Below, in pieces: positions 1 through 7,133 of a DNA stretch of 64,000 nt (position 1 is its first letter; every line of letters starts with the position of its first letter). Made by a program: the position numbers and the translations under genes. The notes under the pieces were generated by a model. It saw only the letters and a program-made list of their open reading frames with translations, was not told where the DNA came from and made no database searches. The stretch is from Algorimicrobium echini (lineage in GTDB: Bacteria; Bacteroidota; Bacteroidia; Flavobacteriales; Flavobacteriaceae), in NCBI RefSeq assembly GCF_900115185.1, contig NZ_FOVN01000001.1:248001-312000 (forward strand). The letters run 5' to 3'.

Positions 1-1089
1 TTCTTCCATCAATAAAAATGAAGGTTTAGAATTTCGCACGCTCATTTGCTTTGTGATGGTGTGAATGATAGTAGCGATAACAGGCGAATAAGACGTTTCA
101 TATTTAGGATTGTTGACTACCGAAATTATAGCAGGATTATCTTCATTGTTTATATTTAATGGCACTTCGTCTGCAGATAATGCCATAAAAATACGTTGTG
201 TGCTAATTCGTTTCAGCGCATTTGCCAAGGTACTTTTCACACCAGCGGTTTGCCTATCTGAATCCTTTCCGCTAATAAAGGAATCTGCCATTGCCCTTGA
301 TGTGGTATTAGTTTCCAAGAATTGGATTAAGCTATCCGTATCAAGATATTGGTAAATGGCAATTAAATGGGGAAGTGTACAGAACTGCGGATAGGTAGTT
401 TTCAGTTTCCAAATCAACCCACCAATCAATCCTTCCGCAGCATCGTTAAAGAATTTTGTCGTGCCGGTTGTTCCGCTTTCTCTTTGTTCCAAAAGGTTTT
501 CAATTAGCACCCGTGAAACCTCATTTACGCTTTCCTCATTCTCTAAATAGCGTGGTGCAATGGGATTTACCCTATGGATGATTTTATCAAAGGAAATGAC
601 CTTAAACGGGATATCGCTATCCGTAAAAAGTGGATATGCCATTTCTGTCAATTCAAAGTCTTTGTAATCGTGGATTATTCCGCAAAAACCTTCTTTTTGG
701 AAGTGTTTCAAAAATCCATACACAACACTTTCGGTCTTGCCACTTCCCGCAGAACCGATGACGGATGCACCACGTTTTATATTATCCAATTTGAAATTTC
801 CTTTATTCGTAGAAAAACTGACTTGATATTTGGTATCGCCATTTTGAGGCTTTACGGTTTTGTGCAGAAAAACATACAACGCTATATTAATTAGCATAAG
901 CGGGCAAACCAAATAAAGCATTAGCGGTACTAATTCAATTGTATCTGACATATAGAATATCAAAGTTGAAAGTAGCAGGATATTTAAAAGAAACGCATAT
1001 CTACTTAGTCGAAATAGCGCATAGAAAACCGTACTGACCAAACCAATAATTGAAAGTATCGTTATTAGATTATCTATCTGCATAGTCAT
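1..1089 (-). CDS. Type IV coupling protein (VirD4/TraG family), C-terminus off the window
   Basis: This is the start of a membrane-anchored DNA-pumping ATPase that links the relaxosome to a conjugation pore. I translated 363 codons up to the window edge. Two hydrophobic N-terminal segments come first. They are followed by a Walker A motif, GSAGSGKTES, near residue 110, and a Walker-B-like SFLLMEE at the very edge. The start is chosen at 1089 because it gives a TAATG overlap with the relaxase stop, implying coupled translation. An in-frame ATG two codons later (1083) is also possible. In Bacteroidota mob regions this gene normally follows the BfmA and relaxase genes, as it does here. About half of the protein is missing. 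Confidence 0.85.
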   Translation of the reverse strand, partial: MTMQIDNLITILSIIGLVSTVFYALFRLSRYAFLLNILLLSTLIFYMSDTIELVPLMLYLVCPLMLINIALYVFLHKTVKPQNGDTKYQVSFSTNKGNFKLDNIKRGASVIGSAGSGKTESVVYGFLKHFQKEGFCGIIHDYKDFELTEMAYPLFTDSDIPFKVISFDKIIHRVNPIAPRYLENEESVNEVSRVLIENLLEQRESGTTGTTKFFNDAAEGLIGGLIWKLKTTYPQFCTLPHLIAIYQYLDTDSLIQFLETNTTSRAMADSFISGKDSDRQTAGVKSTLANALKRISTQRIFMALSADEVPLNINNEDNPAIISVVNNPKYETSYSPVIATIIHTITKQMSVRNSKPSFLLMEE

Positions 1090-2120
1090 TAGATTCCGAT
1101 GGAACTTGATTTTATGGCCACTTCTGCGCCACGTCTTAACCGTTTAAAAATCCGAAGTGCGATTTGAGCTTGATTTGTTGGTATAGTCGGAATTACTGGC
1201 AATCCTGTTTTGGTAATCATTTTAAAAGTCAATGCTTTTTCATTGGCTGGTAGTTTCATCAAGGCAGCAAAATAAAGATTGGGATTTTTCACAAAATCCT
1301 TACGTGCTTTGTAGGTCTCGGCAAAGTTTCGCTTGTAGCCGAATGTCTTATCAAAAGTCTTTTCTGCTTTCTCATAAAATTGGTCTCGGTCAAAACCTCG
1401 TTTTACATTCTTACCGTGCATTTCAACTTCGGAAGCTTTGTGCTTGCTTCCTGGGGAAAGACTGACGGAATTGGAAGCATCTTTTCTACTCACGATGATA
1501 TGGATGTGGCTTTGGTTTCCATCTTTTTTCATTCCTTGGACTATCCGTTTTCCATTTTGTTGATGTGGTGCTTGGCTTTCCAGTTTGGAAATTTCTTTTT
1601 TCATTTTTTTAATATTCCCTTCAGCTCGCCCTTCTTGGATTTTTCGGATTTCGGTTTTAAGCTGCAATATTTTTGTAGCATAAGGTTGGTTCTCTTTAAT
1701 CTGAAAATCTGTTCCTTTAAAGGTGCGTTGATGCTCAATTTTGGCGTAATATTTTATATCATCAATTGTTATGGGTCGTCCGTTTATTTCACGATTGAAG
1801 GATGCAACATAATCTTTCATTATCTCTCGAGTATAGGTTTTTAAATCTTGACTGTTGTTCTGCAATTTCTTCAATTCATACTTAGATGGACTGACCGTAA
1901 TTGAATAAAACTTGGGTTCTTTCTTTTTTAATTTTGCGGTGTTCCCGTCAATTTCTTTGACCACTTCTTCTGCGGAAATTTCATCGCCATATTGATTAAA
2001 AAAATGTTCCATTTCAGCTTCCTTTAATCCCTCATTTTCTTTCTCTAAATAGCCCACAAAATCTGCTGAACTCTGACTGTAATTTGCATCCAATTTTTGC
2101 GGTGTGATTGTAATGTGCAT
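1089..2120 (-). CDS. MobB-like relaxase (DUF5712 type)
   Basis: This 343-aa protein is the likely oriT-nicking relaxase. The segment SHIHIIVSRKD, near residue 203, fits the metal-binding histidine motif of HUH relaxases. An N-terminal motif YSITVSPSKYE and the downstream basic FDRDQFYEKAEKTFDKTFGY region resemble Bacteroidota MobB/DUF5712 proteins. It follows the BfmA/BtgA gene by 11 nt and overlaps the coupling-protein start (TAATG), so the three probably form one mob operon. The putative oriT lies directly upstream of the operon. I see no helicase or primase domain. The family assignment is from remembered motifs, not from a search. Confidence 0.75.
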   Translation of the reverse strand: MHITITPQKLDANYSQSSADFVGYLEKENEGLKEAEMEHFFNQYGDEISAEEVVKEIDGNTAKLKKKEPKFYSITVSPSKYELKKLQNNSQDLKTYTREIMKDYVASFNREINGRPITIDDIKYYAKIEHQRTFKGTDFQIKENQPYATKILQLKTEIRKIQEGRAEGNIKKMKKEISKLESQAPHQQNGKRIVQGMKKDGNQSHIHIIVSRKDASNSVSLSPGSKHKASEVEMHGKNVKRGFDRDQFYEKAEKTFDKTFGYKRNFAETYKARKDFVKNPNLYFAALMKLPANEKALTFKMITKTGLPVIPTIPTNQAQIALRIFKRLRRGAEVAIKSSSIGI

Positions 2121-2131
2121 AACTTAAAAAT

Positions 2132-2512
2132 TTATAGTTCGTTCTTCAAATTTCGCTTCTCTTGGAAACGAACTTTTTTCTTTTCCTCAGTCACTTTTTT
2201 CTCTAAAATGAGTGGTTTTTTTTCTGGTTCTTCTGCTTCAAATAAAGATTGAATCATTGCCACCGTAGGTTTGGTTTGCGTCTTTTCCACATCTCGCATT
2301 ATGGCAATGACCGCATTGATTCTCTTGAGCAGTTTCGCTTCAATGGTGCGTCCTGTCGGTCCTAATTTTTCCTTTGGCGAAATTTCATTATAGAAGAAAA
2401 AATCCAGCATTGCTGCCATAGCTTCTGTGTGCGATTTAAAATAAGTGCGTGAGAAAGTTTGGAAACGCTTTGCAGTTTCCTTTTTAAATCTAATTCCGAT
2501 AAATGAGTCCAT
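2132..2512 (-). CDS. BfmA/BtgA family mobilization protein
   Basis: This 126-aa basic protein has an N-terminal block (GIRFKKETAKRFQTFSRTYF, then SHTEAMAAMLDFF) typical of the BfmA/BtgA relaxosome accessory proteins of Bacteroidota mobilizable plasmids and transposons. Such proteins bind oriT and assist the relaxase. The N-terminal part looks like a ribbon-helix-helix DNA-binding region. The C-terminus is lysine- and glutamate-rich and probably flexible. It is the first gene of the mob operon, 11 nt before the relaxase, and is preceded by a 430-bp noncoding region rich in hairpins. Confidence 0.75.
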   Translation of the reverse strand: MDSFIGIRFKKETAKRFQTFSRTYFKSHTEAMAAMLDFFFYNEISPKEKLGPTGRTIEAKLLKRINAVIAIMRDVEKTQTKPTVAMIQSLFEAEEPEKKPLILEKKVTEEKKKVRFQEKRNLKNEL

Positions 2513-2944
2513 ATTTCGCCGATTTGTCGCAAAATCTTCCCTAAAAATGGGCGTTCTCAGCCCGTTTGTCGCAAATCGTTGATTGTCAGGATTTTAAAAT
2601 ATATACAAATTGCTGGTAATCAGCTATTTGAAAACGAAAAGAAATCCGAAACATCGCGCAGCGTGTTACCCTCTTGCTATTCCTTTTCGTCACGCGCAAG
2701 CGTGACAAAAATCCATACAATCCGGTTGAAAAAACCGATTGCGATTTTAGGAAAATAATTTTCCGATATGTTATTTTTAGATGTGTACGGTTATCGGCGA
2801 AAGTCGAAAAGTGGATAACCCTTACTTAAAATTTAATGCTGAATTTCAGCAAGATAAAGATACGCTTTTTTTTGATATGATATTAATTACATATAAAAAA
2901 CACCCCTAAAATTTAGAGGTGTCTTTTCATTTTGGTTCTGAAAT
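2513..2944. other. Putative origin of transfer region
   Basis: This 430-bp gene-free stretch lies immediately upstream of the mob operon, the usual place for oriT. It contains a TTTGTCGCAAA-type repeat twice (about 2522-2535 and 2562-2577). It also has a perfect hairpin GTCACGC-GCAA-GCGTGAC (about 2689-2706), an imperfect CGGTT/AACCG hairpin near 2720, and the palindrome GGAAAAT-A-ATTTTCC near 2751-2765. Clustered inverted repeats like these are typical relaxosome binding sites. I cannot identify the nick site. Confidence 0.5.
2897..2924 (-). terminator. Intrinsic terminator after the 65-aa gene
   Basis: A hairpin with arms ACACCCCTAAA and TTTAGAGGTGT lies just downstream of the stop of the gene at 2945-3142 on the minus strand. 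It is followed by an A/T-rich tract that reads as T-rich on the minus strand. It would separate the SSB-side transcript from the mob region. Confidence 0.6.
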
Positions 2945-3142
2945 TTATATGTTAAACACATAGGTATAAGAATATAAATTCCGCAGCGCTTCTTCGTCGA
3001 GCATCTTGTCCAAATTAGTGTTATGCTTTGTTGCATAATCCATTATAGCCTTGCCATATTTTTCCTTTACATCTTTCTTGGAATTGGCAATTAATCGCTC
3101 TTGTGTTTCCTCGTTCAAATCGGTAAAGTTTAGATAAATCAT
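2945..3142 (-). CDS. Small hypothetical protein, 65 aa
   Basis: This 65-aa charged protein has no signal peptide and no membrane segment. It looks helical, with a central KKDVKEKYGKAIMDYATKH stretch. It follows the DUF6876 gene by 12 nt on the same strand, and a good terminator stands just after its stop, which supports a real gene at the end of the SSB-DUF6876 transcript. I do not recognise a family and assign no function. Confidence 0.5.
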   Translation of the reverse strand: MIYLNFTDLNEETQERLIANSKKDVKEKYGKAIMDYATKHNTNLDKMLDEEALRNLYSYTYVFNI

Positions 3143-3154
3143 AGTTTCTAAATT

Positions 3155-3535
3155 TTAGTATTCACTTGGTAACATCAGCGTATCATTTACAAAAAACAAC
3201 CGCAGTTCATCGAGTGGAAAATCCGTAACTCGGTAGCCGTGTTTTTCCAAAATATTGTCATTGCCATCGCTGTAAATTATTTCGGCTTCGTAGCCTGTAA
3301 AATCTTGTTTTTCTTCGGACAATCTCTTAAAGTCGATTGTGATAAATTCGCTTCGGTTCATCAGACTTTTTGCAATTACGGACGTATCAGTAATGAGCCA
3401 AAAACAATCCGCTACATTAGCAAGGTATTTTAATCCGTCCGCAAAACGTGTTCTCAATAATGGGATTTGATAGAACATTTCCGTTCCGTGAAAATGTTGC
3501 AATCCTTCTTTAATTTCGTTAACTTGTGCTTTCAT
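3155..3535 (-). CDS. DUF6876 family protein
   Basis: The protein contains an N-terminal LQHFHGTEMFYQIPLLRTRF block, then a DGLKYLANVADCFWLI stretch. Both match my memory of DUF6876, a small family common on Bacteroidota mobile elements and of unknown function. I choose the ATG at 3535, giving 126 aa beginning MKAQVNEIK. A longer 140-aa reading from 3577 would run back through the hairpin at 3565-3600 that follows the second SSB gene. Its neighbours are two SSB genes upstream and a 65-aa gene downstream, consistent with a DNA-processing operon on the element. Confidence 0.6.
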   Translation of the reverse strand: MKAQVNEIKEGLQHFHGTEMFYQIPLLRTRFADGLKYLANVADCFWLITDTSVIAKSLMNRSEFITIDFKRLSEEKQDFTGYEAEIIYSDGNDNILEKHGYRVTDFPLDELRLFFVNDTLMLPSEY

Positions 3536-3564
3536 TTTAATTTGATTTAAAAAGTTAATAATGA

Positions 3565-3600
3565 TAAGAGGGCGCAACTTTCGACGGGAACGCCCTCTTA
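3565..3600 (-). terminator. Intercistronic GC-rich hairpin after second SSB gene
   Basis: Arms TAAGAGGGCG and CGCCCTCTTA form a perfect 10-bp stem with a 16-nt loop. It sits between the second SSB gene and the DUF6876 gene. A near-identical hairpin occurs after the first SSB gene. It may be an attenuator or an RNA-processing site, because it lies inside what looks like one transcription unit. Confidence 0.5.
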
Positions 3601-3611
3601 ATTTTTAATGG

Positions 3612-3956
3612 TTATTTATCGCTATTGCTTCCAAGAAAAAGAACTTCCCTTGCTACAATTTCGGTATAATATCGTTTTTCGCCTTCGTTGGTTTTATAAG
3701 AGCGTTGCGCCAGTTTTCCTTCGATGGCAATTTGGTTTCCCACAACTGCATATTTCTCAATAACTGTAGCCAGTTTTCCCCAAGCAACAACACTATGCCA
3801 ATGGGTTTCCGATTGCTTCTGTCCTTTTGAGTCTTTGTAATTTTCATTTGTCGCCATTGAGAACTGCGCCACAATTTTTCCATTTTCAAGATTTGTAACC
3901 TGTGGGTCTTGCCCAATGTTCCCGATTAACTGTACGTGATTTTTAATAGTTTTCAT
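3612..3956 (-). CDS. ssb: Single-stranded DNA-binding protein, copy 2
   Basis: This 114-aa OB-fold SSB coats single-stranded DNA during transfer or replication of the element. It opens with NHVQLIGNIGQDP and has HWHSVVAWGKLA and a YTEIVA strand, all standard SSB signatures. It lacks the long acidic tail and DDDIPF-type tip of cellular SSBs, so it may not recruit the usual partner proteins. It is clearly paralogous to the SSB at 4029-4373, and the two lie in tandem separated by a hairpin. Small tail-less SSBs of this kind are common on Bacteroidota elements. Confidence 0.9.
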   Translation of the reverse strand: MKTIKNHVQLIGNIGQDPQVTNLENGKIVAQFSMATNENYKDSKGQKQSETHWHSVVAWGKLATVIEKYAVVGNQIAIEGKLAQRSYKTNEGEKRYYTEIVAREVLFLGSNSDK

Positions 3957-3981
3957 AATAAAAAGTTTAAAGATTAATGAT

Positions 3982-4017
3982 AAAGAGGGCGTAACTTTTG
4001 AGAGGAACGCCCTCTTT
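3982..4017 (-). terminator. Intercistronic GC-rich hairpin after first SSB gene
   Basis: Arms AAAGAGGGCGT and ACGCCCTCTTT give a perfect 11-bp stem with a 14-nt loop between the two SSB genes. The stem sequence nearly matches that at 3565-3600, so the hairpin was probably duplicated together with the SSB gene. Confidence 0.5.
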
Positions 4018-4028
4018 CATTTTAAGTT

Positions 4029-4373
4029 CTACTTGTCATTTTTGCTTCCAAGTAAAAGGATTTCATCAGCTACCACTTCGGTAACATACCTTTGGTTTCC
4101 GTCATCCGTGGTGTAGGTTCGGGTCTTTAGTTTTCCCGTTATTCCTACTTCTTTCCCTTTTTCTACAAACTTCTCAACGATTTCAGCGGTCTTGCCCCAA
4201 GCCACAACGGTATGCCAGTTGGTGTCCGTTTGCTTTTCGCCTTTGCTGTCTTTGTAATACTCGTTTGTAGCAAGTGAGAAGCGGGCTACTTTCTTACCGC
4301 TTTCAAGGTTCGTAATGGTTGGCTCTTGACCAACGTTTCCAATTAACTGTACGTGATTTCTAATAGTACTCAT
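4029..4373 (-). CDS. ssb: Single-stranded DNA-binding protein, copy 1
   Basis: This 114-aa OB-fold SSB has the same length as its downstream neighbour and the same order of motifs: NHVQLIGNVGQEP, FSLATNEYYKDSKGEKQ, NWHTVVAWGKTAE and VTEVVADEILLLGS. The two proteins start and end almost identically but differ in the middle, so this is an old duplication rather than a recent one. It also lacks the C-terminal acidic tip. The gene is preceded by a long noncoding, strongly foldable region. Confidence 0.9.
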   Translation of the reverse strand: MSTIRNHVQLIGNVGQEPTITNLESGKKVARFSLATNEYYKDSKGEKQTDTNWHTVVAWGKTAEIVEKFVEKGKEVGITGKLKTRTYTTDDGNQRYVTEVVADEILLLGSKNDK

Positions 4374-4438
4374 AACTAAATGGTTTTAAATGCCCTTTAC
4401 AGGCTTGATTAATATTTCCCTTTTCAATTCAGATTAAA

Positions 4439-4773
4439 TTTTAAGGGGTGTTTGTTCTTTTCTTTCGTGCATCGCACAATGGATAGAGTGGGTTTTGTCA
4501 AGACTTTTAGGGAACAAATCAGGTGTGTTTGCGACGTAGTAAATTCCTTGGAATTTCAAGGAAGTAGATTCCTTATTTTTCACTAAAACTTTGTACAGTC
4601 TTGACAAGTTCCATAAGGGCATTAGCAATTCTTTTAAAGCAGGTTACGATTTGAGCGTACCGACAGTTAAGCGAAATGAGTGGCTGGGTTTAATGTAGAA
4701 TTGGTTATGTACTGCCTGTTTTTCGACGCCCCGAAAAACAATAAAGGCTTTATCCATTATAAACCCCTTAAAA
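4439..4773. ncRNA. Candidate large structured RNA or DNA region upstream of the SSB genes
   Basis: About 335 bp are bracketed by a perfect 10-bp inverted repeat, TTTTAAGGGG (4439-4448) with CCCCTTAAAA (4764-4773). Nested inside are three further elements. One is an 11-bp perfect inverted repeat, TTGTCAAGACT (4495-4505) with AGTCTTGACAA (4597-4607). Another is a hairpin TTCCTTG/CAAGGAA (4544-4563). The third is an 8-bp hairpin GTTTTTCG/CGAAAAAC near 4719-4740. A competing palindrome AAATTCC/GGAATTT overlaps the second element, so two alternative folds exist. A 64-aa open frame crosses the region but looks spurious. It could be a transcribed RNA or a replication or transfer site. I cannot tell which strand is expressed. 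Confidence 0.45.
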
Positions 4774-4881
4774 TGTGTAAGACAGCGGTTTGGTTTTTAG
4801 GGATTTTCGAGGGAAGGCTCAAGAAGACTTCGCCGTAAATCCTGTTAAGAAAACCGAAGTGATGGCTTTCCGATGAAAAGC
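4774..4881. other. Noncoding spacer with weaker hairpins
   Basis: No convincing coding frame is visible. Imperfect inverted repeats are present, including CGGTTT with AAACCG and a TCCG/CGGA hairpin close to 4870. It joins the structured region to the first copy of the ~190-bp repeat, so the whole 4434-5075 stretch appears to be noncoding and foldable. Confidence 0.4.
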
Positions 4882-5075
4882 GGACTTAATTCACGATTTT
4901 GGCTCGGGAATAAAGTGTTCCTTCCCAGAGCATCGGGAAGGGTTAACGGAATGAAAAGCTGAAATTGGGGATTGTGTCCAAGATATTTGTAGTGAGGCTC
5001 TTTTCCCGAAATGAAGTGGTTGCCTGCCTTTTTCGGCAGGCAGGCGTGGAATGTAGGGGAATGTGCTGAGTGGGT
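4882..5075. repeat. ~190-bp foldable repeat, copy 1 of 3
   Basis: The outer stem is GGACTTAATTCACGATTTT (4882-4900) against GAAATTGGGGATTGTGTCC (4961-4979), about 15 pairs with mismatches and wobbles. It encloses a hairpin CCTTCCC/GGGAAGG. A terminal hairpin TGCCTGCC/GGCAGGCA stands at 5021-5042. The repeat ends directly against the stop codon of the gene at 5076-5834. Other copies are at 6329-6520 and 7489-7665. Confidence 0.7.
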
Positions 5076-5834
5076 TTAAGATTGTTTTTTATCAAAGATT
5101 TTCAAAAATCTCGTTGATTCATTTTTTACTCTATCAATTGATTTTTTGTCTTTTGCAGTTTCAATAAGTGCCCAATATTTAGCTTCGTTCCAAATAAATT
5201 CCCTTGTAAGTCCTGAACCACGTTGATTAATAAAGCCCCAGAACCAAAGGTCATCCCAAACTTCCATATCTTCAGAAGTATAGTTTTTCTGTAGAAGTTT
5301 ATTTATCTTATGGAAATTCCATTTAGTAGATGAGTCAATCCGATGAAAAACTGCTTCAATTACCGCATCGACAGGTAAGAAAATTTTTTCTTTTTGGTTT
5401 ATCACTTTTGGTGCATCTTCCCAAATTGAATTTTGGAATCCATACTTTCCATTATGCAAATGATAAATGGTTTTGGTAAATAATGCAGAAGTTTTATTGC
5501 CCCAACCAGCCTGTCTCAACATACCATAGTAAAGTGATTCGTAATTAGGAACACAACTGTCATTATCTGTTAAAAAGTTGATAAACGTTTTAAAACTGTG
5601 CAACTGTGATTTATTTGAATAAACTTTCTGAAAAAAAGAAGCAAGAATATCAATTTTAGGTTGGCTTTGTGTATTCGCTATGTGATGAAGAACTGAATAT
5701 AATCTATCTTCGAGTGAATCAAATGGTGCTAAAAATAAATTATAAGAATTTGATTGAACTTTTTTATTATAACCCCTGTTTTCATTCAAGAAATGAAACA
5801 ATGAGTTTAGTTTAGAGTTTATTGATGTATTCAA
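5076..5834 (-). CDS. Putative HhH-GPD glycosylase-like protein
   Basis: This 252-aa open frame has a candidate helix-hairpin-helix, LRQAGWGNKTSALFTKTI (residues 107-123). It is followed by FLPVDAVIEAVFHRI (152-166), which resembles the PVDxHVxRVxxRL segment carrying the catalytic Asp of HhH-GPD base-excision glycosylases. The Asp would be D156. The iron-sulfur cysteines of the Nth/MutY branch are absent. The frame starts with TTG at 5834 and has no early ATG. It lies in the same frame as the nuclease gene upstream, separated only by TAA and two sense codons. It may be a second cistron or the C-terminal half of an interrupted fusion. The fold assignment rests on short motifs and is tentative. 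Confidence 0.45.
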   Translation of the reverse strand: MNTSINSKLNSLFHFLNENRGYNKKVQSNSYNLFLAPFDSLEDRLYSVLHHIANTQSQPKIDILASFFQKVYSNKSQLHSFKTFINFLTDNDSCVPNYESLYYGMLRQAGWGNKTSALFTKTIYHLHNGKYGFQNSIWEDAPKVINQKEKIFLPVDAVIEAVFHRIDSSTKWNFHKINKLLQKNYTSEDMEVWDDLWFWGFINQRGSGLTREFIWNEAKYWALIETAKDKKSIDRVKNESTRFLKIFDKKQS

Positions 5835-5840
5835 AACGAA

Positions 5841-6251
5841 TTAATTTTCGAGAATTACTGTTCCATTAGAATTAACCCAATAATGTTGTATCCCTATCTT
5901 ATTTAGTTCTGGAATAATACTGGCAATTGCTTTTCTTATTTGTTCATCTTCGGGATGTGCAATGGCGATTTTCGCATTTGGGAAAGCAACTTTTGTTTCT
6001 AAACATTTAATGATTGCTTTACCTAAATGAGTCTTAATCTGTCCAGAATTGAAAAAATCTCGTCGCTTCGTTGGTGAATCCTTATGAGCTTTTGCACCTT
6101 TGACCTCAATAAGCAACTTTTCATTTTTTCTGTTTGCCACAATATCGTACCCTCTAGTTTGACCTAAACAAAAACTCTCTATTTGATATCCCTGTTGAAC
6201 TAAATAAGACATCAATAATTCAATGGTTCTATTTTCTGTCAGTTTTTCCAT
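5841..6251 (-). CDS. Putative PD-(D/E)XK nuclease
   Basis: This 136-aa protein has the arrangement of a small PD-(D/E)XK endonuclease domain. Glu11 lies in the first helix, Asp36 in RGYDIVA, and Glu49-x-Lys51 in LLIEVKG. These are followed by a QIKTHLGKAI helix, as in Mrr-like and related restriction folds. All candidate catalytic residues are present. It is followed in the same frame, after one TAA, by a glycosylase-like open frame. On a mobile element this suggests defence or DNA-damage cargo rather than transfer machinery. The target is unknown. It could instead be a repair or transfer-associated nuclease. Confidence 0.6.
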   Translation of the reverse strand: MEKLTENRTIELLMSYLVQQGYQIESFCLGQTRGYDIVANRKNEKLLIEVKGAKAHKDSPTKRRDFFNSGQIKTHLGKAIIKCLETKVAFPNAKIAIAHPEDEQIRKAIASIIPELNKIGIQHYWVNSNGTVILEN

Positions 6252-6328
6252 TTGAGCCTAAAATTTGGTACAATATAATTAGATTAAAAACAATTACCGA
6301 TTTTGAAAAATGTAGATGAACTTAAAGT
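6252..6328. other. Upstream spacer of the nuclease gene
   Basis: This short A/T-rich spacer precedes the nuclease start on the minus strand. I see no clear TTTG/TAnnTTTG promoter. Together with the repeat at 6329-6520 it makes up the gene-free interval 6252-6570. Confidence 0.3.
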
Positions 6329-6520
6329 GGACTTAATTCACAATTTTAGCTGGGAATGTAGCGTTCCTTGGCAGCGTAGCGAAAAGGCTTAGCGGAATGG
6401 AAAGCAAAATTGGGGATTGTGTCCAAGATTTGTGCAATGAAGCTCTTTTCGCGGAATGTAGAGCTTTCTGCTTTTTCAGCAGGAAGCGTGGAATGTAGGG
6501 GAATGTGCTGAGTGGGTTAT
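6329..6520. repeat. ~190-bp foldable repeat, copy 2 of 3
   Basis: The outer stem arms are at 6329-6347 and 6406-6424. The terminal hairpin is GCTTTCTGCT (6463-6472), loop TTTTC, AGCAGGAAGC (6478-6487), 10 bp with one wobble. The corresponding hairpin of copy 1 has a different sequence but still pairs, which supports selection for structure. The end of the repeat (AATGTGCTGAGTGGGTT) is identical to copy 1. Confidence 0.7.
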
Positions 6521-6570
6521 GAAAGCTGTATTCAATAAAGGTCTAAAAAACACTTTTGTGAGTTATTGAT

Positions 6571-7122
6571 TCAGTCTTCAAAAAGTCCTTTCTGATTTTC
6601 AAATAATATCTTCATCTCAGATTTTTCTGCACTTTTCAACCTATCTTTTAAAGCCTTTCTTCTTTTATTATAAATCCATCTTCTCAAATCATTTAAAAGT
6701 TTCGTTTCATATTCTGAAAGTTTGCTTGGTGCGATTTCAGTCATTTCGTTCAGTTGGTCATTATTCTTGAACTGAATGGCATATTGAATACCTAACCAAG
6801 TGTAAATATTTACCCATTCGGTAGGCATTGGTGCTTCATAAGTTCTAGGCATTATGTATACCAAAGTCTCTGTAAGCGATGCCATTTCTTCTTGTTGCAC
6901 AGCACATAACAGTCGTGACGGTTTTATGTTTTTAAGTATATCTTCTGGAATTATATCTTGCCAAGCAGACTTAAAAACAATAATGGGACTCGTAAGACAA
7001 TCCATAAAATTGAAAACGAAATCGTTCATTTGCTTTGTATTTGACTTTGATGTTTTCTTCTGTACTTGTAAAGGTTCGCAGTCGAACCCAAAATCAAGTT
7101 GTACCAAATTAAAATTTTCCAT
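6571..7122 (-). CDS. Hypothetical protein of the mobile element, 183 aa
   Basis: This 183-aa soluble protein has no signal peptide or membrane segment. It has a hydrophobic middle section with two tryptophans (EWVNIYTWLGIQYA). The C-terminal third is basic and helical (LLNDLRRWIYNKRRKALKDRLKSA), which could contact nucleic acid or a partner. It lies 11 nt after the 55-aa gene and shares its leader, so the two are probably co-transcribed. I do not recognise the family. Confidence 0.6.
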   Translation of the reverse strand: MENFNLVQLDFGFDCEPLQVQKKTSKSNTKQMNDFVFNFMDCLTSPIIVFKSAWQDIIPEDILKNIKPSRLLCAVQQEEMASLTETLVYIMPRTYEAPMPTEWVNIYTWLGIQYAIQFKNNDQLNEMTEIAPSKLSEYETKLLNDLRRWIYNKRRKALKDRLKSAEKSEMKILFENQKGLFED

Positions 7123-7133
7123 AATGTGATATT

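Noticed and set aside
110-894. Plus-strand open frames of 81 and 106 aa
   Set aside because: They lie opposite the coupling-protein gene, whose minus-strand translation has a Walker A motif. They are antisense shadows.
1232-1844. Plus-strand open frames over the relaxase gene
   Set aside because: Antisense to a well-supported relaxase. The compositions are Phe- and Ser-rich without domain signals.
4434-4628. 64-aa minus-strand open frame
   Set aside because: It lies within the nested inverted repeats and has no domain, no conserved context and no start signal. The region is better explained as noncoding.
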